From Ruminococcus flavefaciens (GTDB taxonomy: Bacteria; Bacillota; Clostridia; Oscillospirales; Ruminococcaceae): a stretch of DNA of 23,206 nucleotides. This document shows, one piece after another, positions 6,864 through 15,199 of this stretch. Numbering within the stretch: the first letter of the stretch is position 1; every line of letters starts with the position of its first letter. The position numbers were made by a program, and so were the translations under genes. The stretch covers positions 1 through 23,206 of the forward strand of contig DBYI01000046.1 in assembly GCA_002310115.1 (NCBI GenBank), given 5' to 3'. The notes beneath the pieces are model-generated. The model was not told where the DNA came from. It ran no database searches and worked only from the letters and a program-made list of their open reading frames with translations.

Positions 6864-7430
6864 ATGACTGGTACAGAATACAGTGCACTGTATGTCAGAT
6901 CACCAGAAAAAGCCTATAAAAAACTGTTTGATACTTACTGTAAGTATGTATATGCAATTGTATACAATAAAATCGGTCGTATAGCTTCTCATGAAGATGT
7001 TGAGGAGTGTGTCAGCGACATTTTTTCTGATATTTTTTTCAGCTATGACACTGAAAGCGGATATGAAGGAGATATGCAGGGGTATGTTAATACAGTTTCC
7101 AGCAGAAAAGCAATAAATACATATTACAAGATCTGTGCAAGGATTTCACATTATGCCGAGCATGACGAAGAAGCTTTGGGAAGACTTAGTTCGGATATTG
7201 ATGTTGAGAAAGATTCAGACAAATCTGAATTACAGAAAATAATCATGGGTATGATAAATCAGCTTGGAGAACCTGACGCAACTATTGTAATACAAAAGTA
7301 TTATTACGAAAAAAAATCAGGCGATATAGCAAAGTTGCTCAATATGAATGCGCCGGCAGTGCGTATGCGTTGTAAAAGAGCTATGAACAAACTGAAAGAA
7401 AAACTTACCGAAGTAGGAATTACGCTGTAA
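6864..7430 (+). CDS. ECF-type RNA polymerase sigma factor (pair 1)
   Basis: The 188-residue protein has sigma region 2 at about 13-90 (AYKKLFDTYCKYVYAIVYNK ... HEDVEECVSDIF) and region 4 at about 120-185, with a helix-turn-helix (KKSGDIAKLLNMNAPAVRMR), which is the two-domain ECF layout. An in-frame ATG at 6756 lies next to the upstream repeat with no ribosome site. The ATG at 6864 follows GGAGG (6852-6856) at 7 bp and gives a standard ECF length, so it is chosen. The next gene starts 13 bp after the stop, with its AGGAGG site touching the stop codon. Family knowledge says such sigmas are held by the co-transcribed membrane anti-sigma until an outside signal arrives. It is more divergent than the sigma genes of pairs 2 and 3. 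Confidence 0.9.
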   Translation: MTGTEYSALYVRSPEKAYKKLFDTYCKYVYAIVYNKIGRIASHEDVEECVSDIFSDIFFSYDTESGYEGDMQGYVNTVSSRKAINTYYKICARISHYAEHDEEALGRLSSDIDVEKDSDKSELQKIIMGMINQLGEPDATIVIQKYYYEKKSGDIAKLLNMNAPAVRMRCKRAMNKLKEKLTEVGITL

Positions 7431-7443
7431 GGAGGTAAACGTT

Positions 7444-8850
7444 ATGAAAAAGAAGAACAAACTTGATATACTGTTCAATGGAAATGATGAAATCGTTAAG
7501 GATCTTGCTCACAGATCTGTGCTCGACAAAAAGGAGAGTAAGAAAATGTTTGAAATGAGTAAGAAAAAATTAGAAGAGATGAAAAACAATGCATCTTCAG
7601 CAAACATAGAATACACTTCAGGAGAAAGTGTTCAGGGCGTTGAAAACTACGGAAGATCAATTATATTTAGAAGAGTTCTTTCACTAGCTTCATGCATGGT
7701 ATTAATAGGAGGTATTGCAGGAACTATGTTCCTGCTTAACAAGCATAACGGCAATAAGGATTTTAATGGTGATTTAAACATTATTAATCCTGCTGTTGCT
7801 ACTACTGACGAAAACAAAGACAGTGCATCACAAACTACTATGGTATCCATATCATTAAATGAAACAAATGTTAATTCTGATATAACTACTTCATTGGCAG
7901 CCTCAACTGAAATTCAGACCACATCAAAGGAGTACTCTACACCAGCAGTTTATGAAAAAAATGTTGTAAATGATGCTGCACTTGCTTATATGGCTGATTT
8001 CACAGAAAGATATGATATTCTTTGCATGAATATTAAATATGTGCTTGATGATTTTAACAATGATAACGTTCCGGAACTATTAATTATCTGCGATAATAAT
8101 GTTTGTAGTCAATTATTTATATGCACATATGACGGACATAAATACAATGATGTAACTCCTGGATCAAAGCAAGATTTAAGCTTTATTACATGCTATTGCG
8201 TGGACATTTCACCTGAAAATAATATTATACGCACTTCAGGGAAAAATTGCCGTACTTTTTTTCTGAAGATTAACAGTGACAATACTGTAGAGATACTTGA
8301 CCAGTTATTTAATTGGTGGGATAGTGAGACTGATGAAATGGGATATTGGAGAAATGACGTAAAAATCACTAAAACGGAATACGATCGTATTATTGCAGAA
8401 TATGATACTTATAACTTGACCGCCCCTGAGTATACGTTCTATGCAGATCATAACGGGTATATAATTGATAATCCTCCTTCATTATTTACAGATATTAATG
8501 TTGATAAACTTATTGAATGTGGAGAACTGCCTTCAATAGGAAATAGACATCTTTGTGTTGGATATGATATGTTGATCCTTGAAACTGGTACTGATAATGT
8601 AGATTTATTTGATCCAAACATTGAAAATACCGGAGGTAGAGCTGGGGAAGAGTATTCTTCCACATCAGGAACAATAACGGATATTTATCCTCATTATGGA
8701 CAGGGACGCAAATTCCGTCTTAGGGTTGATATTCTTGACCGTGGTGACAATCAGCGTCATAATCTTATTGTGGCAGATGTGGATTTCGCAACCGGAGAAT
8801 GCAATATATTACAAAACAAATATCCAGATGCAGTAAACATGCATTTCTGA
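7444..8850 (+). CDS. Membrane-anchored probable anti-sigma factor with FG-GAP-like exterior (pair 1)
   Basis: The 468-residue protein has a charged cytoplasmic N-terminus (1-75), one membrane helix at about 78-98 (VLSLASCMVLIGGIAGTMFL) and a large exterior part. About residues 115-170 are a Ser/Thr-rich linker. Next comes a calcium-loop-like segment LDDFNNDNVPELLI (201-214), the FG-GAP/VCBS style D-x-D/N-x-D-N-x-P-E-L. The start follows AAGGAGG and lies 13 bp after the sigma gene, so the two form an operon. Operon position and topology make it the likely anti-sigma or sensor partner. There is no recognisable zinc anti-sigma (ZAS) motif, and the function rests on context. The short N-terminal motif LDILFNGNDEIVKDLA resembles the N-termini of the anti-sigmas of pairs 2 and 3. 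Confidence 0.75.
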   Translation: MKKKNKLDILFNGNDEIVKDLAHRSVLDKKESKKMFEMSKKKLEEMKNNASSANIEYTSGESVQGVENYGRSIIFRRVLSLASCMVLIGGIAGTMFLLNKHNGNKDFNGDLNIINPAVATTDENKDSASQTTMVSISLNETNVNSDITTSLAASTEIQTTSKEYSTPAVYEKNVVNDAALAYMADFTERYDILCMNIKYVLDDFNNDNVPELLIICDNNVCSQLFICTYDGHKYNDVTPGSKQDLSFITCYCVDISPENNIIRTSGKNCRTFFLKINSDNTVEILDQLFNWWDSETDEMGYWRNDVKITKTEYDRIIAEYDTYNLTAPEYTFYADHNGYIIDNPPSLFTDINVDKLIECGELPSIGNRHLCVGYDMLILETGTDNVDLFDPNIENTGGRAGEEYSSTSGTITDIYPHYGQGRKFRLRVDILDRGDNQRHNLIVADVDFATGECNILQNKYPDAVNMHF

Positions 8851-8921
8851 TTGAATGTACCACACATTTTCAGTTTCTACCAATATCTATTTATAGAAAT
8901 TCGAATTATATACATAAACAT

Positions 8922-8975
8922 AAAAACCTGTAAGTTACATTAATTGATGATAATGCTGATCTTACAGGTTTTTAT
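8922..8975. terminator. Terminator between sigma pairs 1 and 2
   Basis: Arms AAAAACCTGTAAG (8922-8934) and CTTACAGGTTTTT (8961-8973) are perfect complements, with A on one side and T on the other. It can terminate both convergent operons. Confidence 0.85.
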
Positions 8976-9064
8976 ATTTGTATAAATAGTATTTAAATCA
9001 AAAAAATATGTTGTGAAAGCACAGATATGCAAATCGGATCAAAAGAGAAATTTAATTAAATAGC

Positions 9065-10078
9065 TTATTCCAACGGGAAAGTGATCTCCCAATCACCCGA
9101 AATAAAATCCTGTGCGGTAAAAAACTCGCCTTTCAATAAACATTCAGGAAGCATATCATAAGCCACCGGAATTATTTGTTCTGTATAACTGTCTCTGTTC
9201 GAGTCATCAAAATAGGAAAAACCAAACTCTGTAGTTTTACTTATATTTGAACCATTGTTGTTTATTAGTGAAATAAAGCCGTGGCTGTCAGTATGCCTAT
9301 TATCTTCGTATCTGGTAAGGATATGAAGCGAACCGTCAATGTATCCTATGTTCATAATAGACACGTTTGGTGCAGGCATGCAGAGTGGTTGTTCCTGTGA
9401 AAGCAGGAAACGATATTCATGTGAATCTGGTAATCCATTATACCCATATCCTCCATTAATATCAGAACGTGTAGTAGTCTCTGGTTCATATGGAATACTG
9501 CTCATGTCAATATCATCAAAGTTTACCTCAGTTCTTATCTTACCAAGAAGCATTTCGCTAACAGAGAACGTTACATTTCCCTTTGGCATTTTACTTCCGT
9601 CCATTGTTTCAAGATGTACTACAAAATATGCTGTATGAGTATCTTCATCATACTCCAAGAAGCTGCAATGTCCTATCATATCATGCGGAACATTGATATT
9701 ATAACTGTCATACAGATCCCATTCTCCATATGGACAAGTGCCTTTTGTATCGTGCATGGCAAGATATACACTTGCTTCACTGCCACTGCGTTCAGCAGAT
9801 ATTACCGTCATCTCTATGCCATTATCTTCACAGGACTTATGTACTGGCTTGAATGTCTGTGCAACAGACGGTGAAATATGATACAGGATATTATAAGCAG
9901 AATCTACTCCGAATGCTGTCAGCGCAGGGAGAGGAAAAACAATTAATAATGCCGCTGCAGCCACGGCTACAGCAACTTTTCTGAATTTATAGAATATGAT
10001 TCTTTTCTTTGGTATTTCAACATCAAGATGACGGTCACCAATCAAACCGACAGCGTTCATAAATGTTTCAGCTTTCAT
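9065..10078 (-). CDS. Membrane-anchored probable anti-sigma factor (pair 2)
   Basis: The 337-residue protein has a short cytoplasmic N-terminus, one membrane helix at about 34-53 (KVAVAVAAAALLIVFPLPAL) and an exterior beta-rich domain. The segment just after the helix, up to the DNGIEMTVISAERSG stretch, has the look of DUF4179-type anti-sigma proteins of Clostridia. Its ATG overlaps the sigma stop codon as ATGA (10075-10078), so the two are coupled, and an AAGGAG site sits at the end of the sigma gene. Function as anti-sigma is inferred from this coupling and the topology. The N-terminal residues FMNAVGLIGDRHLDVE resemble the start of the anti-sigma of pair 3. The signal sensed is unknown. 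Confidence 0.78.
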   Translation of the reverse strand: MKAETFMNAVGLIGDRHLDVEIPKKRIIFYKFRKVAVAVAAAALLIVFPLPALTAFGVDSAYNILYHISPSVAQTFKPVHKSCEDNGIEMTVISAERSGSEASVYLAMHDTKGTCPYGEWDLYDSYNINVPHDMIGHCSFLEYDEDTHTAYFVVHLETMDGSKMPKGNVTFSVSEMLLGKIRTEVNFDDIDMSSIPYEPETTTRSDINGGYGYNGLPDSHEYRFLLSQEQPLCMPAPNVSIMNIGYIDGSLHILTRYEDNRHTDSHGFISLINNNGSNISKTTEFGFSYFDDSNRDSYTEQIIPVAYDMLPECLLKGEFFTAQDFISGDWEITFPLE

Positions 10079-10632
10079 AGATAATTCTCCTTTTTCAGTC
10101 TCATGAAAAGTTTTTTTCTGATTCGAAACAGCATGGATTTGACTTTGCTTTCTGAGAAGTTGTGAGCTTCAGCTATTTCTACGATTGACTGCATATACCA
10201 GTAACGTCTAACAAATACATTTCGTTCTGTGTCAGATATACTGTCAAGAAATAGATCAATTTCATTTGCTAGTTCTTGTTCTGATACTTCTTCCTCTATA
10301 TCCTGACTGGATATAAGCCATTCATTTATTTCGTCAAAAACAACTCTCATTTCTGCAGAACCGCGCTTAAGAGTATTTTCGGAGCGGACACGGTTTAGAC
10401 TGATGTTCCGAGTAAGTCTGCCAAGGAATGTTTTCAGACATTGAGGAATATGAGGTGGTATGCTATTCCATGCAGCAAGCCAGGTATCGTTGAGCGTTTC
10501 ATCAGCATCTTCTGGATTATGTTGGATATGTACAGCTATCGTACGACAGTATTTTGTGTATTTCTGTTCTGTTTGTATAACAGCATTCTCATCCCGTTGC
10601 AAGTACATTTCAATTATCTTATGATCCTCCAC
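10075..10632 (-). CDS. ECF-type RNA polymerase sigma factor (pair 2), GTG start
   Basis: The 185-residue protein carries region 2 (EDADETLNDTWLAAWNSIPPH and TFLGRLTRNISLNRVR) and region 4 with helix-turn-helix VEIAEAHNFSESKVKSMLFR. It is clearly paralogous to the sigma at 19965-20519, which shares PPH.P..L.TFLG, RYWYM and FSESK.KSML. An ATG at 10650 is in frame, but the only AGGAGG lies inside that extension, 6 bp before a GTG at 10632. The paralogue also begins at this point (MEDNHIV versus GTG-EDHKII), so GTG is the start. A putative self-regulated promoter element ATGCAACC lies at 10698-10705. It is co-translated with the anti-sigma gene by ATGA overlap. Confidence 0.92.
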   Translation of the reverse strand: MEDHKIIEMYLQRDENAVIQTEQKYTKYCRTIAVHIQHNPEDADETLNDTWLAAWNSIPPHIPQCLKTFLGRLTRNISLNRVRSENTLKRGSAEMRVVFDEINEWLISSQDIEEEVSEQELANEIDLFLDSISDTERNVFVRRYWYMQSIVEIAEAHNFSESKVKSMLFRIRKKLFMRLKKENYL

Positions 10633-10697
10633 GATGTTCCTCCTTTTCATTATTTTTTTAAAGCTTCTACTATATTACTACCCAAACATGTCCTCTA

Positions 10698-10705
10698 GGT
10701 TGCAT
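10698..10705 (-). promoter_or_regulatory. Candidate ECF -35 element ATGCAACC (sigma pair 2)
   Basis: Minus-strand ATGCAACC lies 66 bp before the GTG start, followed 16 bp after GCAACC by GTAGTAATATAG. The same octamer precedes sigma pair 3 with a similar AGTA-rich block at nearly the same distance. An AAC core in the -35 is typical of ECF promoters, so autoregulation is likely. Confidence 0.55.
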
Positions 10706-11016
10706 AAAATCAAAAAATTCTTTTTGAATTTATATCTGCTGTTCAATTATCATTACAATAGTCTCCGTAAGTCGGTTGTTTAGGATATACTGATTATAGC
10801 ACACAGGAACGCTAAAAATAAGAAAGCATATCTATACCCATCTCTTTTTGAATATGTCAATGCTTTTTCTAATTATCATATTATGAATGTGAATTTTAGA
10901 AACTTCTGATAATGCTTATCAAAAATAAGATGAACACTATGCCCAAAGACGGCCGCAGTTTTTCTGTGGCCATTTTTATAGCATCCAAAGTCTTCACAGC
11001 TAAATTTTGGATTTGT
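10706..11016. other. Intergenic region with an orphan terminator
   Basis: No gene is supported here. The only clear structure is the hairpin at 10951-10976, which has no gene upstream on its strand. The rest is A/T-rich without recognisable promoter pairs. Confidence 0.6.
10951..10976 (+). terminator. Orphan intrinsic terminator
   Basis: GGCCGCAG (10951-10958), loop TTTTT, CTGTGGCC (10964-10971) and ATTTTTA give a G/C-rich stem with a T-run on the plus strand. No plus-strand gene precedes it for more than 2 kb, so it may end a small RNA or be left from a lost gene. Confidence 0.65.
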
Positions 11017-11087
11017 TTTATCTATATCACGGCAGAATACCCCCGCTTCTAAGCGAAGTGAAAGAGGGGGATGAATGCCGGTTTTTA
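11017..11087 (+). repeat. Dispersed repeat copy C (left half only)
   Basis: This copy starts TTTATCTATATCACGGCAG and matches copy A through the CCCCCGCTTCTAAGCG hairpin block to GAATGCCGG and TTTTTA. There the match stops, so the right half with the second hairpin is missing. It is a truncated copy lying downstream of the GH3 gene. Confidence 0.75.
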
Positions 11088-11092
11088 AACCA

Positions 11093-11124
11093 AAACTATA
11101 GATAATCAGTAAAACATATAGTTT
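11093..11124 (-). terminator. Possible weak terminator after the GH3 gene
   Basis: AAACTATA (11093-11100) and TATAGTTT (11117-11124) form an 8-bp A/T-rich inverted repeat about 90 bp after the GH3 stop. The stem is weak and the 16-base loop is long, so the call is tentative. Confidence 0.3.
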
Positions 11125-11211
11125 CTTACATCACCTTGCAGAGTTTTGTATTAGATTTCATTATTCCCCTCGATGAACTTACTGCTCCGTAACGTTTTTC
11201 ATATTTAGTAA

Positions 11212-13545
11212 TCATTGTTTCAGATATCTCATCTGTTTCAAAGTATCTATGAATTCAGTTAATGTTTCATCTGAGCAACCGGAATTTTTTAGCATCAGGC
11301 TGACGCTGTCCTTTGCAGTATATTCATATGTTGTGATCACATTCTCCCATGGCAGCCCGTGCGTGTTCATAAACCGGCTAAGAGCACTTTTTAGTTCCTG
11401 ATTTTCATAGATTTCTTTTATGCTTGTTTTTGCCCCCCAGCTGTAAGGTGATTCACCGTCATAACGCAGCGTTAGGTCAGCACGATTCCGCCAGTCAATT
11501 TTATCTGGTGTTTCAATGGTTGCATTGAGAATGTAGACACCGTCCTCAATTGTCCATGAGTGCAGATCAGAATCCCAGCTTTCAAAGGCATGTCGGTTAA
11601 TATGCAAACGGACTGTGATGGTCTGATGAGGTTCAACATATACCTTCTGAAAGGAGCAGAGTATGCAGACGGGCTTTGTCAGCGTGGAAAACGGATCATG
11701 AACATAGACTTGGACTACGGTCTTTCCTGCAATATTGCCAGTGTTTTTAACATCTGCTAGAAGGTCAAGTCCGTTTGCAATATCACCATTTTCAATGCGC
11801 AGATTTCGTACTTCAAATGTTGTGTATGACAGACCGTATCCAAAATACATGGATACAAAGTCAGCATCTGCGTTGTAGTGCAAGCGTGTTGCATAATAGC
11901 GGTAACCGATAAAAACCCCCTCGCCATAATTTACAGTCATGCCATCACCTGGAAAATTCAGATAGGTTGGCATATCATCTTCGTTGTATGGCACGGTCAA
12001 TGGCAAACGGCCGGAAGGATTGACTTTCCCGCAAAGAATATCTGCAATTGCGGAAGCTCCCTGCATACCAGGCAGTGATACCCAGAACGCTGCATCCCAG
12101 TATCCGACAGCCAGATTAGTAACAGGTCCTGCTGCATTGACTATAAGTACCGAGCGCATTTTATTTTGTTTGGCATAATCGCTGAGTTTTTGAATGTGCT
12201 CCTGTTCCGTCGAGTCAATACGAAGCGTTTTACGGTCATTGCCTTCCTGACCTGGAACACAGAGTGCATATATCAGCGTATCAGCTCCCTCGAACAGAAC
12301 GGTCTGTGTATCTGCAAACCGTTTGCGTAACTCTGTAAGCATGTTTGTATTTCGGTCGGTCCATACATGAGCACTTCCATTACCGCAAATAAGCAATTCA
12401 CCGTTCAGGGTGCCTGTCAGTGCAATCTTTGAAGATGCCGGAAGCGGACAGCATGTTTGAGAATTATCTAGGGTATCGTGAAGGCGGACATTCCGAAGCA
12501 TGACAATACCTTCTGCTGCAGCTTTGTAGGCAGCGCGGTCAGTCATTTCATGGTCGATATGACCAGTCGGTGGCAATACATACTTGCACGCAAGCGAAAC
12601 TGCGCGTTCTGCTGATTCAGCTAGTTTTTTCGAATCGAGAGATCCGTCTGCAAATGCCTTTCGGAGTGGTTCTGATGAGACAGGTCCTGGCATATTCACA
12701 TCGCAGCCTGCATTGACCGCTTCTACTGGATGATAAACTGCATACCAGTCGCTTATGACAAGACCGTTAAATCCCCATTCATCACGCAGGAGATCTGTTA
12801 GAAGCCATTTGTTTTCTGTACAGGATACACCGTTGATTTGATTATATGCTGCCATGACTGTAGCACAGCCGGCTTTGACGCAGGCTTCAAATCCTGGAAG
12901 ATAGAGTTCGTACAGGGCGCGTTCTGGAATAATCTCATTTATGCCCTGTCGATTCGTCTCCTGATTGTTGGCAGCAAAATGTTTAACATTGGCTGCGACG
13001 CCCTGCGACTGTACGCCACGTACAAGCGCAGGCGCAAGCTGAGAGATAAGATAAGGGTCCTCGGAGTATCCTTCAAACAGACGTCCGGCTCTCAGGTCGC
13101 GGTGAAGGTTGATATTTGGTGTTCCGAGCAGTACATGAACGCCGTAGGATCGTGCCTCGTGCCCTAACGCCTGACCAACTTCATAGACTGTTTCAGGATC
13201 CCATGTTGCACCAAGCATCATACCAGGTGGAAAGCATCCGGGAGCTGTCATATCTGGATTCAATGCTTGGAGCTGACAATGCAGCCAGTCATAGAGTTTT
13301 CGTTCTTCTGCTGTGTAAAGCGAATCTGGATCAAAGAAGTGATTAAGGACTTTTCGAAATGTGGCTGTGCCTTTTTCAGGATGATTTGATTTTGTCAGCA
13401 TATCTCCAAATAGCTGATCCAGATTGAGTCCAGTGCCACCATCTAGCATCTGAATTCGAGGTATATCTTTTTCTGTCAGTTCACCCATGCAGAAGAATGA
13501 CTGCCCATTGACCATATATATTTGTTCTTCAGTTGTTAGTTCCAT
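11212..13545 (-). CDS. Glycoside hydrolase family 3 beta-glycosidase (beta-glucosidase-like), cytoplasmic
   Basis: The 777-residue protein has the full GH3 architecture. The N-terminal TIM barrel carries KHFAANNQETNR (from K188) and the nucleophile motif VISDWYAVYH with Asp266. The second alpha/beta domain follows (about 330-560, including GNGSAHVWTDRN and VILP-like VSLPGMQGA). After the linker FGYGLSYTTFE comes a fibronectin III-like domain (about 590-680). Family members hydrolyse terminal beta-linked glucose or related sugars from oligosaccharides with retention. There is no signal peptide, which fits a cytoplasmic enzyme acting on imported cello- or other oligosaccharides. The start follows AGGGAG, with a probable promoter at 13600-13629. 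It stands alone, with no transporter beside it. Exact sugar specificity is not readable. Confidence 0.93.
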   Translation of the reverse strand: MELTTEEQIYMVNGQSFFCMGELTEKDIPRIQMLDGGTGLNLDQLFGDMLTKSNHPEKGTATFRKVLNHFFDPDSLYTAEERKLYDWLHCQLQALNPDMTAPGCFPPGMMLGATWDPETVYEVGQALGHEARSYGVHVLLGTPNINLHRDLRAGRLFEGYSEDPYLISQLAPALVRGVQSQGVAANVKHFAANNQETNRQGINEIIPERALYELYLPGFEACVKAGCATVMAAYNQINGVSCTENKWLLTDLLRDEWGFNGLVISDWYAVYHPVEAVNAGCDVNMPGPVSSEPLRKAFADGSLDSKKLAESAERAVSLACKYVLPPTGHIDHEMTDRAAYKAAAEGIVMLRNVRLHDTLDNSQTCCPLPASSKIALTGTLNGELLICGNGSAHVWTDRNTNMLTELRKRFADTQTVLFEGADTLIYALCVPGQEGNDRKTLRIDSTEQEHIQKLSDYAKQNKMRSVLIVNAAGPVTNLAVGYWDAAFWVSLPGMQGASAIADILCGKVNPSGRLPLTVPYNEDDMPTYLNFPGDGMTVNYGEGVFIGYRYYATRLHYNADADFVSMYFGYGLSYTTFEVRNLRIENGDIANGLDLLADVKNTGNIAGKTVVQVYVHDPFSTLTKPVCILCSFQKVYVEPHQTITVRLHINRHAFESWDSDLHSWTIEDGVYILNATIETPDKIDWRNRADLTLRYDGESPYSWGAKTSIKEIYENQELKSALSRFMNTHGLPWENVITTYEYTAKDSVSLMLKNSGCSDETLTEFIDTLKQMRYLKQ

Positions 13546-13599
13546 ATAAAAATCTCCCTTCCGTATTTGCAGGTGCTGAAATCGGCTTTTGTTACTGAA

Positions 13600-13629
13600 A
13601 TTATACTACGAATGTATATGTTGTGTCTA
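13600..13629 (-). promoter_or_regulatory. Probable promoter of the GH3 gene
   Basis: Minus-strand TAGACA (13624-13629), 18-bp spacer, TATAAT (13600-13605), about 55 bp before the start codon. Confidence 0.55.
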
Positions 13630-13683
13630 CTATATCTGGCTTATCTAAAGGTTTGTCATTCATATCAGTTAAAATAAGACTGT

Positions 13684-13812
13684 GATGCTGAAGTTGATTC
13701 TATAATTCAGTGTGAAAATAAAGTGATACCTATTGAAGTCAATGGGACTGATAACATCAAGTCTAATAACTTACCTGTTTGTATGGATTCCTATAAGCCA
13801 GGGGATATTTAA
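13684..13812 (+). pseudogene. Relic of the C-terminus of a DUF4143 AAA ATPase
   Basis: The plus strand reads DAEVDSIIQCENKVIPIEV, then NGTDNIKSNNLPVCMDSYKP and GDI before a stop. This follows the conserved end of DUF4143-containing ATPases, whose pattern is EVDFxxxxxxxxxPIEVKxGxNxKxKSLxxxxxxYKP. Only the last 42 codons remain and no start, ATPase P-loop or upstream domain is present, so this is a decayed fragment. The region between 13560 and 13684 shows no readable continuation. Confidence 0.6.
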
Positions 13813-13864
13813 GCTTTTCACCCAGATTTTCGTATTTGCGAACAACAAACAAGAAGATTGTTTA

Positions 13865-14283
13865 TCATTTTAATATCGGCACCCAAGCCATAATGCCAAA
13901 AACGATACATGCCACAAAAGCAATTCGTGCCCAACGATTGTTCATCTCATGAAGAGACTCACGATCTGTGAATATTTCATATTCCTCTTCGGGCAGAGAA
14001 GGATCATATATCTTACGGAAAAAATGACAGACATTAAAGTTAGAATCAACGTATCCCAGCCTTGCTCGCGAAAAGTCTCTATGTAGCGTCCCTTATCTTC
14101 AATTCTTCGGAAATCCATCTGATAGCGATAACGGATATTCTCATTTTTCACAAACTTTCTGTGAAACATACCGTCTTTTACAAGTTGCCAGCCGCGCTCG
14201 GAATACTTATTCAGATCTTCAAGTTCGTTCTCATAATTCCATGACGAATAAAGCTTGAACGAATATTTGTATTTTTTTGCCAT
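13865..14283 (-). pseudogene. DUF2812 membrane protein gene with a one-base frameshift
   Basis: The first 76 residues are a normal DUF2812 N-terminus (KLYSSWNYENELEDLNKYS ... GRYIETFREQGW). At about 14053-14055 the reading leaves the family frame and the original frame ends at 13942. Shifting frame there restores GYVDSNFNVCHFFRKIYDP, then SLPEEEYEIFTDRESLHEM, NNRWAR and a C-terminal membrane helix ending at a stop at 13865. The family expectation after EQGW is EYV, so loss of one A from a GAA codon explains it. DUF2812 proteins are usually co-encoded with PadR regulators, as here (3 bp spacing). Either the gene is broken or this is a sequencing error at a short G run. Confidence 0.8.
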
Positions 14284-14286
14284 ATG

Positions 14287-14598
14287 TCATACCTCCTCTG
14301 CATTTTCAAGCATTCTTTTTAGCCGTTGTATCTCAGCCCGTAAGGTATTCAGACCTGAATCAGTCAACTGATATTGTCTGCGGCGTTCAAAGCCTGCATC
14401 ATTGGATACTATTTCACGGATCCAGCCTTTTTTCACCATATTGCTCGTGGCACCGTACATAGTACCTGATCCTATTTTCACATCACCTTTTGAAAGCTCT
14501 GCTGTCATCTGCATAATTCCATATCCATGATTTGAACCTTTTGCGAGGCATAGCAGGATATAGTAATAGCTTTCCGATAAGGGTTCGTTTTTTTTCAT
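14287..14598 (-). CDS. PadR-family transcriptional regulator
   Basis: The 103-residue protein is a compact PadR winged helix: SESYYYILLCLAKGSNHGYG (about 8-27), then a DNA-contacting segment IGSGTMYGATSNMVKKGWI with the wing RRRQYQLTDSGLNTLRAEI. The GTMYGAT-x-LxxKGWI signature and the Y-x-LT-x-G-x-x-x-L motif are diagnostic. The C-terminal helix mediates dimers in this family. The start follows GGAGG, and a promoter with TTGACA-N17-TACAAT lies upstream. It is followed after 3 bp by DUF2812, the usual partner, and such regulators typically repress this pair. The effector is unknown. Confidence 0.93.
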   Translation of the reverse strand: MKKNEPLSESYYYILLCLAKGSNHGYGIMQMTAELSKGDVKIGSGTMYGATSNMVKKGWIREIVSNDAGFERRRQYQLTDSGLNTLRAEIQRLKRMLENAEEV

Positions 14599-14633
14599 TT
14601 ATGTCGCCTCCAGATATATCATCTTACGAGTGT

Positions 14634-14662
14634 ATTGTATCGCAACATATGTCGTCTGTCAA
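14634..14662 (-). promoter_or_regulatory. Promoter of the PadR/DUF2812 operon
   Basis: Minus-strand TTGACA (14657-14662), 17-bp spacer, TACAAT (14634-14639). A TATGT-N9-ACATA inverted repeat overlaps the -35 and may be the PadR operator, since ATGT/ACAT half-sites are common for this family. Confidence 0.75.
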
Positions 14663-14891
14663 CATACATTTTATTATTATTTTTCTATTTTGTTATCATA
14701 AGCTAACATTGGTGTTATATAATTACTGGACTCTCTTTGAAAATAACTTTTCTTCGAATTATTTCTTTATTTAATTGGTTTCAATAGAATGTATAGAGAC
14801 GTTAAGCTTACACTTAAATGATGCTTTTTAACAAAAAAGGAGTTAGCTTTCTTGCGCTGAATATTAATAATGTGGAAAGCCATAAAAAATA

Positions 14892-14920
14892 TTGACTTTA
14901 TTTATCCTTTGCACTATACT
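14892..14920 (+). promoter_or_regulatory. Promoter of the RTX-like operon
   Basis: TTGACT (14892-14897), 17-bp spacer, TATACT (14915-14920). It lies inside the longest possible reading frame of the next gene and so rules out starts before about 14925. Confidence 0.7.
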
Positions 14921-14971
14921 TATAATGTATCAGAAAAAACACGATATGAGGGAGGTTTAAAAGGGAGGTTT

Positions 14972-15199
14972 TTGTGCGGTAAAAACGCTCTAAAAGCTGA
15001 TACACTTATCATGGGGATAGTTGACAATCATTATGGTAATGATATTTCTCAGCCGTCAGAAAAGATATGGGAGACGTTTTTATTCAATGGAGCACATGGG
15101 CGTAGTTTGGAAAAGTTAGAAGTAAAAAAGCTTAATTCTGAAGTACTGCTAGAGAGAGGAATTTTATCACAGGTCATAAAGGAGTATAATAGCTTATGA
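14972..15199 (+). CDS. 75-residue protein of unknown function, TTG start, coupled to the RTX-like gene
   Basis: I do not recognise this protein. The open frame extends back to an ATG at 14870, but the operon promoter (14892-14920) lies inside that extension. After the promoter the best start is TTG at 14972, just 3 bp after GGGAGG; an internal ATG at about 15011 has no ribosome site. The product would begin MCGKNALKADTLIMG and end LSQVIKEYNSL. It is mostly charged and polar, with no signal peptide or membrane helix. Its stop overlaps the ATG of the RTX-like gene as ATGA (15196-15199), which argues that it is translated and acts with that gene, perhaps as a chaperone or regulator. That role is inference only. 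Confidence 0.5.
   Translation: MCGKNALKADTLIMGIVDNHYGNDISQPSEKIWETFLFNGAHGRSLEKLEVKKLNSEVLLERGILSQVIKEYNSL

Noticed and set aside
11126..11215. 29-codon minus-strand frame overlapping the GH3 stop as ATGA
   Set aside because: The overlap is suggestive, but there is no ribosome site in the GH3 end and the peptide matches nothing I know.
14821..14895. 24-codon plus-strand frame before the RTX operon promoter
   Set aside because: The peptide (MLFNKKGVSFLALNINNVES) looks vaguely coding but has no ribosome site and ends inside the promoter, so chance or a relic is as likely.
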